A stretch of DNA of 64,000 bases from Oscillospiraceae bacterium (GCA_031271865.1 JAISUW010000066.1:1-64000), one strand, 5' to 3'; counted from the first letter of the stretch, positions 42,282 to 50,774 are shown. The notes: a model not told the origin generated them from the letters alone. Numbers and translations: made by a program.

Positions 42282-42880
42282 TTCGTCATTTTCACGATTG
42301 TTCAGGCGGAAAAAAGCGGTTTTGTTGTGATTTTGCACAAATCTGTCGGATGCGTTTGGTTGATCGGGGGCGAGGTGCTTCTCATTGGGTTTCGTCATTT
42401 TCACGATTGTTCGAGGGTGTTTTCGGGGTTTTGTTGTGATTTTGCACAAAAAGAGGCTAGAAGTATGCGGCAAGCAGTTTGCTGGATTGGTTGGGTGGAT
42501 ACCGGCAGTGATTCCGTTTTTCAATTCAATGCAATAGGTGCGGGGGTGGTTGTGCGGTGAGGCAGTGAGACTGTGATTCAGTTTTTCAATTCCATGCAAC
42601 CATGCCGTGGGGGGTTGTTCGTCATTTTCACGATTGTTCGAGGGTGTTTTCGGGGTTTTGTTGTGATTTTGCACAAAAAGAGGCTAGGAGTATGCGGCAA
42701 GCAGTTTGCTGGATTGGTTGGGTGGATACCGGCAGTGATTCCGTTTTTCAATTCAATGAATGGGGATGCGGATATGGTGCGGTAGGGTTTCAATTCGATG
42801 CAATGATATTGGGTAGTTCATTCGTCATTTTCACGATTGTTCGAGGGTGTTTTCGGGGTTTTGTTGTGATTTTGCACAAA
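42282..42880. repeat. 60-bp repeat A, four copies
   Basis: Copies lie at 42282-42341, 42391-42450, 42618-42677 and 42821-42880. Each starts TTCGTCATTTTCACGATTG and ends GTGATTTTGCACAAA. The last three are identical over 60 bp, while the first differs in the middle ~19 bp. There is no terminal inversion, transposase or target duplication that I can see. The 42259-43004 spacer has no convincing gene. Confidence 0.92.
42451..42758. repeat. 81-bp repeat B, two copies directly after A
   Basis: Copies at 42451-42531 and 42678-42758 are nearly identical (one difference seen) and each directly follows an A copy, making a 141-bp A-B unit. A diverged piece of the B end (GTTTTTCAATTCCATGCAA) recurs at about 42581-42599. 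Confidence 0.9.
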
Positions 42881-42945
42881 AGACAGGTGCTGCGGTTTTT
42901 TACGGCTTGCCGACACTTCATCGTTTGGTATATCCTTACAACTCC

Positions 42946-42973
42946 ATTATACTGATTTTTTCCGATTTGTCAA
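42946..42973 (-). promoter_or_regulatory. Minus-strand promoter upstream of repeat cluster
   Basis: On the minus strand TTGACA (42973-42968), 16 bp and TATAAT (42951-42946) match consensus. Transcription from it would cross all A and B repeats before reaching the 164-residue protein gene at 42258. Confidence 0.72.
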
Positions 42974-43004
42974 GGGGTTTTGCAAAATTCGGTAATTTTT
43001 TCTG

Positions 43005-44312
43005 TTACGTTCTATGAAGCACGTGTTCCTTATAATACGGCATGTATATCTCTGAATCACGTACCGGGCAGCCGGCGACTGTCCCCGCCCGCATGAGCTG
43101 CGAACACTTCCCGCAGGCAAGACAGAGCTTCGAGGGGTTCAGCTCCCCGGCAAGCGCGTCTTTATAGAAATCGGGATACGCAAATGCCATACGACCGAAG
43201 CCGGCAAAAGCGGCTTTCCCGGCACCGATAAAAGCGGCGGCGGCGTTTACTGCTTCCCCCCGCAAGTACGAGAACCCGGAAGCACAAATGGGCAGCTCCG
43301 GTACAGATTCTTGGATGACCGCAGCCGCATGGATTATCCGTTCCACGCCGACCTGCGGCGGCTCAATGGCGCGGTTTTGCGGTGTGTCCGCCGGGCGGTT
43401 GACGTTGGGATTGACATAGGGATTGCCGATGGTGATGTTCAATAGCGGCATTTGGTACTCTGTATGCAATTCCTGCGCCAACCGGATGGCTTCGGTGTAA
43501 TCCGGCACGGGGATACCATAGGCATCGTCGGCGGAGTCGGCTGTCACCCCGAAACCATAGGGATAGGGAAAACCGTCATATGCATTCAGACGCGAGGTGA
43601 CAATAAAATCACCGGATACGGATGCTTTTGCGGCGGTGATTGCATTCCGGTATAGACGCGTGCGGTTGGCAAAGCTCCCGCCATACGCTCCCGGGCGCTC
43701 ATATGCGGAAAGCAGTTCGCTGAGCAGATACCGGTGGCATGCCTTTATGTCTACACCGTCAAAACCCGCTTGCTCCGCAAGCTTCGCTGCCGTGCCGAAG
43801 TCTTCTTCCAGCGATTTCAATTGGTCGTCAGATAGGATACAGTCTTCGGAAATGGGCGTCGACTCAAATAAGGGATTGTTATAAGCTATCAGCGGCGCCG
43901 GCTTGCCCTGCGGTTTGGAATACCGCCCGGAATGCGTCAGCTGCAGAATCAGCAGCGGCGCATAACCGTTCGTATGCAAACACGCGACGCGGATTGCCAT
44001 CGCGAGCGCTGCAAAAGCATCTACTGTACCATTGTGCAGCCACAACTGCCGCGGATTGGCTCGGGCTTCCGGACGTATGGCCGTTGCTTCCACCCAGACA
44101 ACGCCCGCTCCCCCTTCGGCAAAACGTAAATAGCGGCGCAGGGTCAGTTCACCGGGGGCTCCCTCCGCAGTGCCGTCACAGCCCTCCATGGGTTGGAAAA
44201 GAATGCGGTTCGGGACGATTTTCCTTCCGATTCGGTGGGGGGATTGAAGGGGGAGGAGGGTAGGTGGGTAGGAAATATTCGATGAAGTAAAGGAAGTGGA
44301 TTGGGATACCAT
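43005..44312 (-). CDS. Old Yellow Enzyme-family NADH:flavin oxidoreductase with Fe-S site
   Basis: This 435-residue FMN-binding TIM-barrel enzyme shows VPNRILFQPMEGCDG near residue 34, QLTHSGRYSKPQGKP in the FMN/substrate region, GFDGVDIKACHRYLLSELLS with active-site His, and RPGAYGGSFANRTRLYR. Near the end, CLACGKC...GCPVRD supplies four Cys as in the 2,4-dienoyl-CoA reductase/enoate-reductase subgroup. The C-terminal FAD/NAD domain of that subgroup is absent, so a separate electron donor is needed. The substrate is unknown. AAAAGGAG precedes the ATG, and a phased tandem repeat lies directly upstream. Confidence 0.87.
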   Translation of the reverse strand: MVSQSTSFTSSNISYPPTLLPLQSPHRIGRKIVPNRILFQPMEGCDGTAEGAPGELTLRRYLRFAEGGAGVVWVEATAIRPEARANPRQLWLHNGTVDAFAALAMAIRVACLHTNGYAPLLILQLTHSGRYSKPQGKPAPLIAYNNPLFESTPISEDCILSDDQLKSLEEDFGTAAKLAEQAGFDGVDIKACHRYLLSELLSAYERPGAYGGSFANRTRLYRNAITAAKASVSGDFIVTSRLNAYDGFPYPYGFGVTADSADDAYGIPVPDYTEAIRLAQELHTEYQMPLLNITIGNPYVNPNVNRPADTPQNRAIEPPQVGVERIIHAAAVIQESVPELPICASGFSYLRGEAVNAAAAFIGAGKAAFAGFGRMAFAYPDFYKDALAGELNPSKLCLACGKCSQLMRAGTVAGCPVRDSEIYMPYYKEHVLHRT

Positions 44313-44322
44313 GGTCGCTCCT

Positions 44323-44566
44323 TTTCGGTAGTGTTGTTTTGAGGACAGATAACCGGATGTCTTATATGCTCCTCATGACTGGTTCGTTTCGGTTGTGTTG
44401 TTTTGAGGCAGACAACCGGAGGTCTTATATGCACCTCATGACTGGTTCGTTTCGGTAGTGTTGTTTTTGAGGCAGACAACCGGAGGTCTTATATGCACCT
44501 CATGGCTGGTTCGTTTCGGTAGTGTTGTTTTTGAGGCAGACAACCGGAGGTCAAATATGCACGTCG
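44323..44566. repeat. 63/64-bp tandem repeat, 3.8 copies
   Basis: Units at 44323-44386, 44387-44449, 44450-44513 and 44514-~44566 each start TTTCGGTWGTGTTGTTTT. Each full unit contains CCGGAGGTCTTATATGCACC or a close variant, with an internal inverted repeat GAGGT-N9-ACCTC nested in AACC...GGTT. The period equals six turns of B-DNA. It lies directly before the OYE start, and copy 4 runs into the hexamer element. Confidence 0.92.
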
Positions 44567-44568
44567 TT

Positions 44569-44622
44569 GTGCATATATACATCGATATCGACGTCGAGGT
44601 CGATATCGACATCCCCCTCTTT
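44569..44622. repeat. Hexamer-repeat element, copy 2
   Basis: GTGCATATATAC, then TCGATA, TCGACG, TCGAGG, TCGATA, TCGACA and TCCCCCTCTTT. It has the same length and layout as the copy at 26043-26096. It abuts the 63-bp tandem repeat. Confidence 0.75.
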
Positions 44623-44734
44623 CGCACGCTAAAGAAACCATACGAATAGCGCGTTTCAACCGATTGATTCTATAATCGAATTATACACAAACAACTGTAT
44701 ATATTCATCAGTCAAAACCAATCACAGATATGGT

Positions 44735-45010
44735 TTACTCTGCTTCGTCGGTCGGGAATTCCTTGATGACCGTGTAAGTCGTTTGCAGCTTGCTGTTCTT
44801 CTTTCCCACCAAGATGTTTTCCGCATTTTCCCGTGCCCACTCTATATAGAGTTCGCCCAACCGCGTTCTCGTTCGTTGCGACAGTGAATTCCAAAGATCG
44901 AGCGAGAAAAGATTCTGCAATACATAGACGTGCTGAAGTGGGACAGCTTTGGTTTGGTCGACGGCCATGGAAAGGTAAATTGTGGAGGATTGGGTTGTGT
45001 TGTCAGTCAT
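44735..45010 (-). CDS. Small DUF1413-like protein
   Basis: This 91-residue soluble protein has a C-terminal half (LQNLFSLDLWNSLSQRTRTRLGELYIEWAREN) that resembles DUF1413-type small proteins, which often occur near mobile DNA. The N-terminus resembles ordinary cytosolic sequence, without a signal or membrane segment. It lies between repeat DNA and metG, on the same strand as metG but 128 bp downstream. The role is unknown. Confidence 0.5.
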   Translation of the reverse strand: MTDNTTQSSTIYLSMAVDQTKAVPLQHVYVLQNLFSLDLWNSLSQRTRTRLGELYIEWARENAENILVGKKNSKLQTTYTVIKEFPTDEAE

Positions 45011-45138
45011 AGGTAAACCTCTGTCTGTAATAGTTTCGATTGTAACAACAACTTACGTTATACAAAGCAGAGGCATATACGGACAATTTTAGTAAACAAG
45101 ACAAAAAATTTGACTGCACTGGGCCGGATGGCTGTTCT

Positions 45139-46626
45139 TTATACCGTCAAGCGCGCAAACAACGGCTCCGGCTTTTCCGTCACTTTGTCCGCCCCAAGCT
45201 GTGCTTTGATTTTTTCAGCGGTTTCGGGCATAGCGGGGGTATACAAATCGGCGAGGGTATCAATGACGGAAAGCAAGTGGTTTATAACGGTCGTCAGTCG
45301 CGTTTGTTTCAGCGTTTCGTCTTTGGCGATTGCCCACGGTGTGGTTTCGTCAATGTATTTATTGGCACGCTTGGCGAGTTCCCGTACAGCGGACATGGCT
45401 TCCTGCAGGAGATACGCATCCATCTTGGCATTGAAGAGCTTCACGGTTTCATCGCGGACAGCGAACAAATCCGCATCTACGGCTTCTATGCTGCCCGGTG
45501 CAGGCTTTACGCCGCCGAAGTACTTGTTGCACATCGCAAGGGTACGGTTGACTAGATTGCCCAAGGTATTGGCTAAGTCGGCGTTATAAAGCTCGTAAAC
45601 CTGCTTTTGCGTGATGGAACCGTCCTGCGCATAGGGGGTGGTAGCAAGCAGATAGTAGCGCACGGCATCTACGCCGATTTCTTGCGCCAAGTCTTCCGCA
45701 TAGATGACATTGCCGGTGGTCTTGCTCATCTTCGATTCCCCGAAGAGCACCCATGGGTGCGCCAGAATCTGCTTCGGTATCGGCTCCCCCAGCGCATGGA
45801 GCATGATGGGCCAGTAGATGGCATGGAAGCGCGCTATATCCTTACCGATGACGTGCAAATCCGCCGGCCAATACTTGCGGTAGTCGTCGGAATTCTCCTC
45901 CGTATTATAACCGAGTGCCGTGATATAGTTGGAGAGCGCGTCTATCCAAATCCAGATGACATGGTCGGGGGCTTCCCGGACAGGGATGCCCCACTTGACA
46001 GAAGTGCGGCTGATGCAGATGTCCAGCACACCGCTTTTAATGATGCTGTTCATCATCTCGTTCATGCGGCTTTTCGGGAGGAGAAAGTCCGGGTTTTCTG
46101 CAAACAGATTCTCAATCCACTCTTGGTATTTCGAGAGCCGCAGGAAATAACCGTCCTCCTTGAGGATATGCACCTCCCGACCGCAGAGCGGACACTTGCC
46201 ATCGTCGAGCTGCGTTTGCGTAAGGTGTTCCTCGCAGGGGGTACAATAATACCCCTCGTAGGTTCCGAGATATATGTCCCCTTGGTTATAAAGCTTCGTG
46301 AAAATTTTCTGCACTGCGGTTTCATGGTAATCATCCGTCGTGCGGATAAAGCGGTCATAGGAGATGCGCAGCACATCGCAGCCTTTGCGTATGACATCAG
46401 CCAAACCGTCAACATAAGCTTTCGGTGCCACACCGGCCTTTTTGGCATAGGATTCAATCTTTTCTCCGTGTTCATCCGTACCCGTGCAGAAATCCACATC
46501 ATAGCCCTGCATTCGCTTGTACCGTGCAATGGCATCGGCGCAAACGTGGTCATAGTAATTCCCGATATGCGGCCTGGAACTGGTGGAGGGAATCGCTGTA
46601 GTGATGTAGAATTTCTTTGCAGACAT
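45139..46626 (-). CDS. metG: Methionyl-tRNA synthetase, short form
   Basis: This 495-residue class I synthetase charges tRNA-Met. The signature region reads RPHIGNYYDHVCADAIARYK, where HIGN replaces HIGH, and the KMSKS loop is FGESKMSKTTGN. The zinc knuckle has CTPC and CPLC. The anticodon-binding helical domain runs from ~360 to ~490. The C-terminal EMAP-II-like tRNA-binding domain, present in ~650-residue enzymes, is missing. The ATG at 46626 has AAAGGAG upstream. A consensus promoter and a small leader hairpin precede it, and no T-box was recognised. Confidence 0.94.
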   Translation of the reverse strand: MSAKKFYITTAIPSTSSRPHIGNYYDHVCADAIARYKRMQGYDVDFCTGTDEHGEKIESYAKKAGVAPKAYVDGLADVIRKGCDVLRISYDRFIRTTDDYHETAVQKIFTKLYNQGDIYLGTYEGYYCTPCEEHLTQTQLDDGKCPLCGREVHILKEDGYFLRLSKYQEWIENLFAENPDFLLPKSRMNEMMNSIIKSGVLDICISRTSVKWGIPVREAPDHVIWIWIDALSNYITALGYNTEENSDDYRKYWPADLHVIGKDIARFHAIYWPIMLHALGEPIPKQILAHPWVLFGESKMSKTTGNVIYAEDLAQEIGVDAVRYYLLATTPYAQDGSITQKQVYELYNADLANTLGNLVNRTLAMCNKYFGGVKPAPGSIEAVDADLFAVRDETVKLFNAKMDAYLLQEAMSAVRELAKRANKYIDETTPWAIAKDETLKQTRLTTVINHLLSVIDTLADLYTPAMPETAEKIKAQLGADKVTEKPEPLFARLTV

Positions 46627-46687
46627 GGTCTTACTCCTTTGGGTTAGATTGCATAAAATGCAGGCGGGTTTTATCGCCGTCTGCATT

Positions 46688-46716
46688 ATTATAGACTATT
46701 TTCCGTGGTTTGTCAA
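46688..46716 (-). promoter_or_regulatory. Sigma-A promoter of metG
   Basis: On the minus strand TTGACA (46716-46711), 17 bp and TATAAT (46693-46688). The short leader holds a hairpin with AATGCAG/CTGCATT arms. Confidence 0.85.
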
Positions 46717-46762
46717 GGGTTTGGATAGGTTTTGCCGTTGTGTTTTGCAATCATGCTCATAA

Positions 46763-47692
46763 TCAATCCTTGCCTGCCGCTGTAACGGTTACAGTACTTC
46801 CGTCGGAAACAGCTGTAATCGTCCCTTGCAAATCCGTTCGGAAAATCTGTATATTCCGTGCCTGCAAAGCAGAAATGGTAGAAGGGGAGGGATGCCCATA
46901 CTTATTATTCAACCCGCAGCTGATGACGGCATACGTGGGGTTCACGGCATTCAGGAAATCGGCGCAGGAACTGGAGTCACTTCCGTGATGCCCCACTTTG
47001 AGAACAGTCGCTTGGATATTGAATCCCTTGGATAGGATTTCCTCCTCGGAGAGTTTCTCCGCATCCCCTGTGAACAGAAAAGATGTGGTGCCATAAGCAA
47101 TCCGAAGAACAGCCGAATAATTGTTCAGGTCACTGTACTTTTCCGCATTCGGTGCCACATATTCCGCCGTCAGGTTTCCGTCATTGAACAGCTCCATCCC
47201 TCCTGTGACGTACTGCACTTTCAGGTTCTGCGCTTGGGCTGCAGAAATCAGGTTTTTATATACGGCTGTGTTTTGCGTTGCATTGGGCATATAAAGATTC
47301 TCTACCGGATAGGTATTCAGAACCTCCGCCATGCCGCCGATATGGTCTTCGTGCGGATGCGTGGCGATGACATAATCCAACGCCGTCACATTGTATTGTT
47401 TCAGTACCGCAATCACATTGTCTGCTTCTTCCGGCTCCCCGGCATCGATGAGAATGGTATCGCCGTTGGGCAGCCGGATAAACTCGCTGTCGCCTTGTCC
47501 TACATCGATGTACACTGCAGTTAAAGGTTGCTGACTTTGCGATGCCGTTTGCTGTGCTGTATCGGACGTACTCGGTGCTGCCACGGCAGCTGCCACGGCA
47601 GCCGATACAATTGCGCCGATGGCTGCCAGGCGCTTCTTCAGTTTAGATGTTTTGGGGATTGCGGTTTGCGGTTTCACGGTTTTACTTCCCAT
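46763..47692 (-). CDS. Secreted ComEC/Rec2-like metallo-beta-lactamase-fold hydrolase
   Basis: This 309-residue protein has a basic start and an Ala-rich hydrophobic segment (~20-40) serving as signal or anchor. The beta-lactamase-fold domain resembles the soluble domain of ComEC: VYIDVGQGDSEFIRLPNGD, ILIDAG, IATHPHEDHIGGMAEVL (HxHxDH), LFTGDAEK and VLKVGHHGS. Stand-alone members of this group are extracellular or membrane-bound nuclease or phosphodiesterase candidates. No ComEC channel is encoded here. It is divergent from thrS, and AAAGGAG precedes the ATG. Confidence 0.86.
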   Translation of the reverse strand: MGSKTVKPQTAIPKTSKLKKRLAAIGAIVSAAVAAAVAAPSTSDTAQQTASQSQQPLTAVYIDVGQGDSEFIRLPNGDTILIDAGEPEEADNVIAVLKQYNVTALDYVIATHPHEDHIGGMAEVLNTYPVENLYMPNATQNTAVYKNLISAAQAQNLKVQYVTGGMELFNDGNLTAEYVAPNAEKYSDLNNYSAVLRIAYGTTSFLFTGDAEKLSEEEILSKGFNIQATVLKVGHHGSDSSSCADFLNAVNPTYAVISCGLNNKYGHPSPSTISALQARNIQIFRTDLQGTITAVSDGSTVTVTAAGKD

Positions 47693-47811
47693 GGCTGTTG
47701 ACTCCTTTGTTTTTGGAATAGGCTTGTACCATTCAATATATGCAAAAGCTCCAAAATCCGACAATCTTCGCCGAATACTGCAATAATTTCCCAAAAATAC
47801 GAAGTTCCTTA

Positions 47812-47840
47812 TTGACTTTCATCCGCAAATGTGCTATGAT
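47812..47840 (+). promoter_or_regulatory. Promoter of thrS
   Basis: TTGACT (47812-47817), 17 bp and TATGAT (47835-47840) lie 31 bp before the start codon. That leaves no room for a T-box leader. Confidence 0.7.
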
Positions 47841-47871
47841 ATTGTAAATCAATAAATCGGGGGGTATATAT

Positions 47872-49635
47872 ATGGCTGATTTGCAAGCAATCCGGCATAC
47901 GGCATCCCACATTCTCGCGCAAGCTGTGAAACGGCTTTTCCCGGCAGCGAAACTCGCCATCGGACCTGCCATTGAGAGCGGCTTCTACTACGACTTTGAT
48001 GTCGAGACGCCGTTTACCGGCGAGGACTTGGAAAAAATCACAACCGAAATGAAAAAAATCGTCAAAGAAAACCTCCCGCTGGAGCAGTTCGACTTGGAAG
48101 CTGCCGCAGCTCTGGAGCTTGTCGCTTCATGGGACGAACCTTACAAGCTGGAGTTGGCACACGAACACGCCGATAAAGGGGAAGTCCTGTCTTTCTATAA
48201 GCAGGGCGACTTCACCGACCTCTGCGCCGGACCGCACGTCCCGCGCACCGGAAATGCCAAGCACTTCAAATTGCTTTCCGCAACAGGTGCGTATTGGCGG
48301 GGCGACAGCTCAAAGAAGATGCTGCAACGTATCTACGGAACGGCTTTCCCCACCAAAGACGAGCTGGAAAGCTACCTCACAGCCCAAGAGGAAGCCCGCA
48401 AGCGCGACCACAACAAAATCGGTCGCGAGTTGGAATACTTTACAACGGTAGATATGATCGGTCAAGGCTTGCCCATTCTCCTGCCGAAAGGCACCGTTGT
48501 TACGCGTGTTCTGCGCCGATTTGTGGAGGATGAGGAAGAGAAGCGCGGCTATTTGCAGACGATGACCCCCTTAATGGCCAAGCGCGAATTGTATAAAGTC
48601 AGCGGCCACTGGGATCACTACCGCGATGGTATGTTTGTCTTAGGTGACCCGGATAAATTTGAGGATCCGCAAGAAGAGATTTTTGCCCTACGCCCCATGA
48701 CCTGCCCTTTCCAGTTCATGGCCTACTTGAATAAGCAACGCAGTTACCGCGACTTACCGCTGCGTTACAACGAGACATCTACCCTCTTCCGCAACGAAAG
48801 TTCCGGCGAGATGCATGGGCTGATTCGTGTCCGGCAGTTCACAATCAGCGAAGGGCACTTGGCCTGCACGCCCGACCAACTTGAGGCAGAGTTCAATGAC
48901 TGCGTAAGTCTGGCAAAGTATATGCTGGAAACCGTGGGTCTGGATGAGGATGTCAGCTACCGCTTCTCAAAGTGGGATCCGAACAATACCGAGAAATACA
49001 TCGGCGATGCCGCTCAATGGGAAGCAGTACAAAATACCATGCGTACGATTCTGGATGACATCGGCATTGATTATACGGAAGAGGACGGTGAGGCCGCTTT
49101 CTACGGACCCAAGCTGGACATACAAATCCGCAATGTGTTCGGCAAAGAAGATACTCTAATCACCATCCAGATTGACTTCTTGCTGGCGGAACGCTTTGGC
49201 ATGACATATGTGGATTCTGACGGTTCGAAGAAGTATCCCTATGTCATCCACCGCACCTCTATCGGCTGCTATGAGCGCACATTGGCGCTGCTTATTGAAA
49301 AGTACGCCGGTGCGTTGCCCACTTGGTTGGCTCCCGAACAGGTGCGTGTGCTGCCTATCAGCGACCGCCACCAAACCCGTGCAGGCGAAATTCTTTCCGT
49401 CCTGCGGGAGAACGGCATCCGTGCCACGGCAGATAACCGCGCCGAAAAAATAGGATACAAAATCCGCGAAGCGCAGAATGAAAAACTGCCCTATATGCTC
49501 CTTGTCGGTGACAAGGAGGTCGAGGACGGCTCCGTCAGTGTTCGGCACCGCACGGCGGGTGATACCGGCGCACAGTCCTTGGACGATTTCCTCGCGAAAG
49601 TCAAAACGGAAATAGCCACCCGCGCCAAATACTAA
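47872..49635 (+). CDS. thrS: Threonyl-tRNA synthetase lacking the TGS domain
   Basis: This is a 587-residue class II synthetase. The protein starts directly in the N2 editing domain (RHTASHILAQAVKRLFP with HxxxH, later DFTDLCAGPHV). The catalytic core includes MTCPFQFMAYL, RNESSGEMHGLIRVRQFT and PYVIHRTSIGCYERTLALLIE. The anticodon-binding domain ends the protein. The ~60-residue N-terminal TGS domain of the usual ~640-residue enzyme is absent. The start is firm, with a GGGGGG RBS and a promoter only 31 bp upstream, so the absence is not a mis-called start. Confidence 0.95.
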   Translation: MADLQAIRHTASHILAQAVKRLFPAAKLAIGPAIESGFYYDFDVETPFTGEDLEKITTEMKKIVKENLPLEQFDLEAAAALELVASWDEPYKLELAHEHADKGEVLSFYKQGDFTDLCAGPHVPRTGNAKHFKLLSATGAYWRGDSSKKMLQRIYGTAFPTKDELESYLTAQEEARKRDHNKIGRELEYFTTVDMIGQGLPILLPKGTVVTRVLRRFVEDEEEKRGYLQTMTPLMAKRELYKVSGHWDHYRDGMFVLGDPDKFEDPQEEIFALRPMTCPFQFMAYLNKQRSYRDLPLRYNETSTLFRNESSGEMHGLIRVRQFTISEGHLACTPDQLEAEFNDCVSLAKYMLETVGLDEDVSYRFSKWDPNNTEKYIGDAAQWEAVQNTMRTILDDIGIDYTEEDGEAAFYGPKLDIQIRNVFGKEDTLITIQIDFLLAERFGMTYVDSDGSKKYPYVIHRTSIGCYERTLALLIEKYAGALPTWLAPEQVRVLPISDRHQTRAGEILSVLRENGIRATADNRAEKIGYKIREAQNEKLPYMLLVGDKEVEDGSVSVRHRTAGDTGAQSLDDFLAKVKTEIATRAKY

Positions 49636-49642
49636 ACGAAGA

Positions 49643-49673
49643 AGAGGCACACCTCCTTGTGGGGTGTGCCTCT
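49643..49673 (+). terminator. Hairpin after thrS
   Basis: The 11-bp stem AGAGGCACACC/GGTGTGCCTCT has a 9-nt loop and is followed by GATTATA rather than a T-run, so it may be a weak terminator or an mRNA-stabilising hairpin. Confidence 0.5.
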
Positions 49674-49704
49674 GATTATAGCATTGACAAAGGAGTATAC
49701 CCAC

Positions 49705-50394
49705 ATGAAAATCCGCTGGATAGCACAAGGCGGCTATGAAATGGACATTCACGGCAAACAGGTTCTGCTTGACCCTTACCTCTCCGACATCTGCGAACGT
49801 GTAGAGAATGCTCCCCGCATGGTTCCGGCACCCATCGCCCCCTGCGAATGCCATCCCGATTATATGCTCGTGACGCATGACCACATGGATCACCTCGACC
49901 CGGATTTGGCAGAGGTCATGGACACCTCGAACGTGGCCTTTATCTGTCCGCAGGAGGTATATGATCACCTGCGCAAACTCAATCCAAACGTCGTCCCCGA
50001 GCAAGTGCGTTGCGTCCAAGCCGGAGATATTGTAGAATGCGATGGCTTCACTGTCACTGCTGCCTTTGCCGAACATACGCCCCAAGCTGTGGGCTATGTC
50101 CTCGAAATACAGGGTAAACGGTACTACTTCACCGGTGATACGCTCTATAGTGAAAAAGTCGGTGCCGATGTCAACGCAGATGTCATCTTTTGCTGCATCA
50201 ACGGCCGCGCCGGTAATATGTCCGCAGACGAAGCCGTGCAGGTCGCCCTGCGTTCCGGTGCCTCCCTCGCTATCCCCAACCACTATGGCCTCTTCCAATG
50301 GAATACGGCCAATCCCCTCAGTTTTACTGCCCCTGCCCAAGCTGCAGGGTTGAATACGCTGGTTCTGGATCATGCGGTGTGGGTGGAGGTTTAG
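49705..50394 (+). CDS. UlaG-like metallo-beta-lactamase-fold hydrolase
   Basis: This 229-residue cytosolic protein shows MKIRWIAQGGYEMDIHGKQ, LVTHDHMDHLDPDL (HxHxDH), FAEHTPQAVGYVLEIQG, YFTGDTLYS and AIPNHYGLF. These match the UlaG (L-ascorbate-6-phosphate lactonase) subgroup. Only UlaG-like is justified, as no ascorbate or phosphotransferase genes are near. AAAGGAG lies before the ATG. The stop codon TAG is the first unit of a pentamer microsatellite. Confidence 0.82.
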   Translation: MKIRWIAQGGYEMDIHGKQVLLDPYLSDICERVENAPRMVPAPIAPCECHPDYMLVTHDHMDHLDPDLAEVMDTSNVAFICPQEVYDHLRKLNPNVVPEQVRCVQAGDIVECDGFTVTAAFAEHTPQAVGYVLEIQGKRYYFTGDTLYSEKVGADVNADVIFCCINGRAGNMSADEAVQVALRSGASLAIPNHYGLFQWNTANPLSFTAPAQAAGLNTLVLDHAVWVEV

Positions 50395-50464
50395 TTTAGT
50401 TGAGTTGAGTTGAGTTGAGTTGAGTTTAGCTGAGTTGAGTTTTGTTGAACTGAGCTCAACTCAA
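50390..50464. repeat. Pentamer microsatellite (TTTAG/TTGAG)
   Basis: About 15 pentamers, mostly TTGAG, start at the stop codon of the UlaG-like gene and end in CTCAACTCAAC, so arms GTTGAG and CTCAAC can pair into a hairpin. The same family is seen at 19699-19849. The rest of the 50395-50795 gap is AT-rich with GTTCAC sites and a promoter. Confidence 0.88.
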
Positions 50465-50694
50465 CTTCTCCACAATTTCAACAGCTAAAGCAACAATGAG
50501 GTACCAACTACACTTTGCTAAAGCGCTCATACCCATTGATCTGCAAGCGATTCGCTCATCAATCCACATTGGAACGAAAGTGAAACTAAGCATAACAACC
50601 AAAATTATCTGTGGAAAACTGTAAAATACTGTATAATTGAGTCAAAAGATAACGCATTTATTTTTTAGGACACGCACATAAAACTTTCTGAATT

Positions 50695-50774
50695 GTTCAC
50701 AAACGAACTGTTTATTGTTCACCAATTATAGAGTTGTGTAGTGTATAATATTCGTAACAGTTCACTGGTGAACT
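50695..50774 (+). promoter_or_regulatory. Promoter and operator-like GTTCAC sites for the ERG2-like operon
   Basis: TATAAT lies at 50744-50749 without a good -35. A palindrome AGTTCACTGGTGAACT (50759-50774) begins ten bases downstream of the -10, over the likely start of transcription. Further GTTCAC half-sites lie at 50695-50700, the first paired with GAAC at 50705-50708, and at 50717-50722. The layout fits a dimeric repressor, but none is encoded next to it. Confidence 0.6.

Noticed and set aside
42231..42674. Minus-strand 147-codon ORF through the A/B repeats
   Set aside because: It begins with a GTG without an RBS, its periodic composition follows the DNA repeats, and it overlaps the start of the DUF4367-like gene. 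It is better explained as repeat DNA.
42282..42880. Insertion sequence
   Set aside because: Repeats A and B have no transposase, no terminal inverted repeats and no visible target duplication.
44323..44566. CRISPR-like array
   Set aside because: The units are contiguous without unique spacers, the period is 63-64 bp, and no cas genes are near. It is a tandem repeat.
44563..44649. Possible peptide VHIYIDIDVEVDIDIPLF and its counterpart at 26043
   Set aside because: Both copies of the hexamer element read open in one frame, but differences fall mostly at codon positions 1 and 2, and no RBS is present. Selection on a peptide is not supported.
47795..47871. T-box leader before thrS
   Set aside because: The promoter lies 31 bp before the start codon, leaving no room for specifier and antiterminator elements.
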